From positions 1 through 24,273 of the IMG/VR virus record IMGVR_UViG_3300030520_000902: a stretch of DNA of 24,273 bases; one strand, written 5' to 3'. Made by a program: the position numbers and the translations under genes. Positions 23,931-24,273 of the stretch are shown here, in pieces. Position 1 is the first letter of the stretch. The number at the start of each line of letters is the position of its first letter. The notes below the pieces were generated by a model. It was not told where the DNA came from and made no database searches. It saw nothing but the letters and a program-made list of their open reading frames with translations. Source of the DNA: a virus.

Positions 23931-23952
23931 TAGGGGGAATTTAGGGGAATTT
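23931..23952. repeat. Tandem TAGGGG(G)AATTT motifs beside int, candidate integrase arm sites
   Basis: TAGGGGGAATTT (23931-23942) and TAGGGGAATTT (23942-23952) follow each other directly, 50-70 bases upstream of int. Arm-type sites of tyrosine integrases often look like this and lie near the attachment site. The exact 11-mer is also present at 6909-6919. No tRNA gene or long direct repeat is visible that would show the crossover core. Confidence 0.45.
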
Positions 23953-24053
23953 CCGTATGGAACTCCCTGCATGCCCAAACACCGCCGCGCAACCTAAGGG
24001 CTTGATTTTGTTGAGTTACGCATGTCCGTGCAACTCAGCGCAGGGGTAGAATT

Positions 24054-24146
24054 GCCCCGCACAGGGGCGAAGCTAATAAACCACTAACAAAGCAAGGAAA
24101 GGCCAACGCCGCAGGAACACGGACAAGCGCCGCGCAGGCAAAAAAA
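24054..24146 (-). repeat. Dispersed repeat, copy B, starting at a gene's stop codon
   Basis: Read leftward from the stop at 24147 it gives TTTTTTTGCCTGCGCGGCGC, then GCGGCGTTGGCCTTTCCTTGC, TTAGTGGTTTATTAGCTTCG and CCCCTGTGCGGGG. This is the same order as copy A at 6054-6220, but copy B has one GTTGGCC sub-unit instead of two and lacks the large palindrome. In both cases the element begins at the stop of the adjacent gene and has the same direction as that gene. Confidence 0.85.
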
Positions 24147-24273
24147 TCAAAGCCTCTGCTCAATAGCCAACCCAAAAACCCTCTTCCACTGCTTAGCCTG
24201 CCGCTCGTCCCGCATGGGCAACTTCCAGACAGGACACTTAGCATCCCGAACCTTAAGCGAAAGCTGAACCCCC
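24147..24273 (-). CDS. C-terminal 41 codons of an unidentified leftward gene leaving the window
   Basis: The frame is open from the right edge to TGA at 24147-24149. It ends KVRDAKCPVWKLPMRDERQA, then KQWKRVFGLAIEQRL, which reads as the end of a real soluble protein (mixed charge, no low complexity). No start is inside the window, so nothing more can be said; I do not recognise the family. It is probably a host gene that flanks the element on the right and faces mdtC across the island. Confidence 0.6.
   Translation of the reverse strand, partial: GVQLSLKVRDAKCPVWKLPMRDERQAKQWKRVFGLAIEQRL

Noticed and set aside
24005-24045. TGAGTT...AACTCA inverted repeat near the right end as an attachment core
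   Set aside because: Arms of only 6 bp with a 14-bp spacer, and no matching copy at the left junction near 12217.

Overview
The window looks like a Burkholderiales chromosome, most likely Paraburkholderia or a close relative. Evidence is the GC-rich codon use, the MdtB/MdtC-type efflux proteins, an SOS-type imuA/dnaE2 locus behind a perfect LexA box, and a dispersed repeat with a CCCCTGTGCGGGG core that I associate with that group. The genus is inferred from style; no marker gene is present.

Layout. (1) 1-6053: the 3' part of mdtB and a complete mdtC, an RND multidrug efflux pair read rightward. (2) 6054-7449: a dispersed repeat that starts at the mdtC stop, a large inverted repeat (arms 6210-6404 and 6612-6806), and a gene-free stretch with TAGGGGA-type motifs near 6.9 kb. 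(3) 7450-9297: an AT-richer gene for a lipoprotein alpha/beta hydrolase. (4) 9298-9862: gene-free DNA and a broken acetyltransferase. (5) 9920-12216: a decayed SOS mutagenesis cassette, with LexA box, intact imuA, imuB reduced to a probable scar, and dnaE2 cut off after about 494 codons. (6) 12217-20646: the early region of a temperate phage. A leftward arm carries a Cro/YdaS-like regulator, a replication initiator split by a frameshift, a helicase-loader-like protein, RusA, two small proteins and a PAPS-reductase-like protein truncated at the dnaE2 junction. A rightward arm carries a free-standing RNA polymerase alpha-CTD-like protein, a YqaJ exonuclease, its probable recombination partner, four conserved phage proteins and an excisionase-like protein. 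(7) 20854-23881: a P-loop ATPase in the usual place for phage cargo or defence genes, then a leftward tyrosine integrase. (8) 23882-24273: integrase regulatory DNA, a second copy of the dispersed repeat, and the last 41 codons of a leftward gene that leaves the window.

How it fits together. No capsid, tail, terminase, lysis gene or CI-like repressor is visible, so the phage part is either a remnant or a replication/recombination/integration cassette. The simplest reading is that one deletion removed the phage late genes and the dnaE2 3' end together, because the left junction lies inside both genes. TAGGGGAATTT occurs near 6.91 kb and again beside int at 23.94 kb, so an alternative is one integrated island of about 17 kb that also holds the hydrolase and the imu remnant. 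Most promising for new biology: the ATPase beside int, the phage alpha-CTD protein, and the 11-bp tandem repeat whose copy number decides whether the replication gene is one protein or two fragments.
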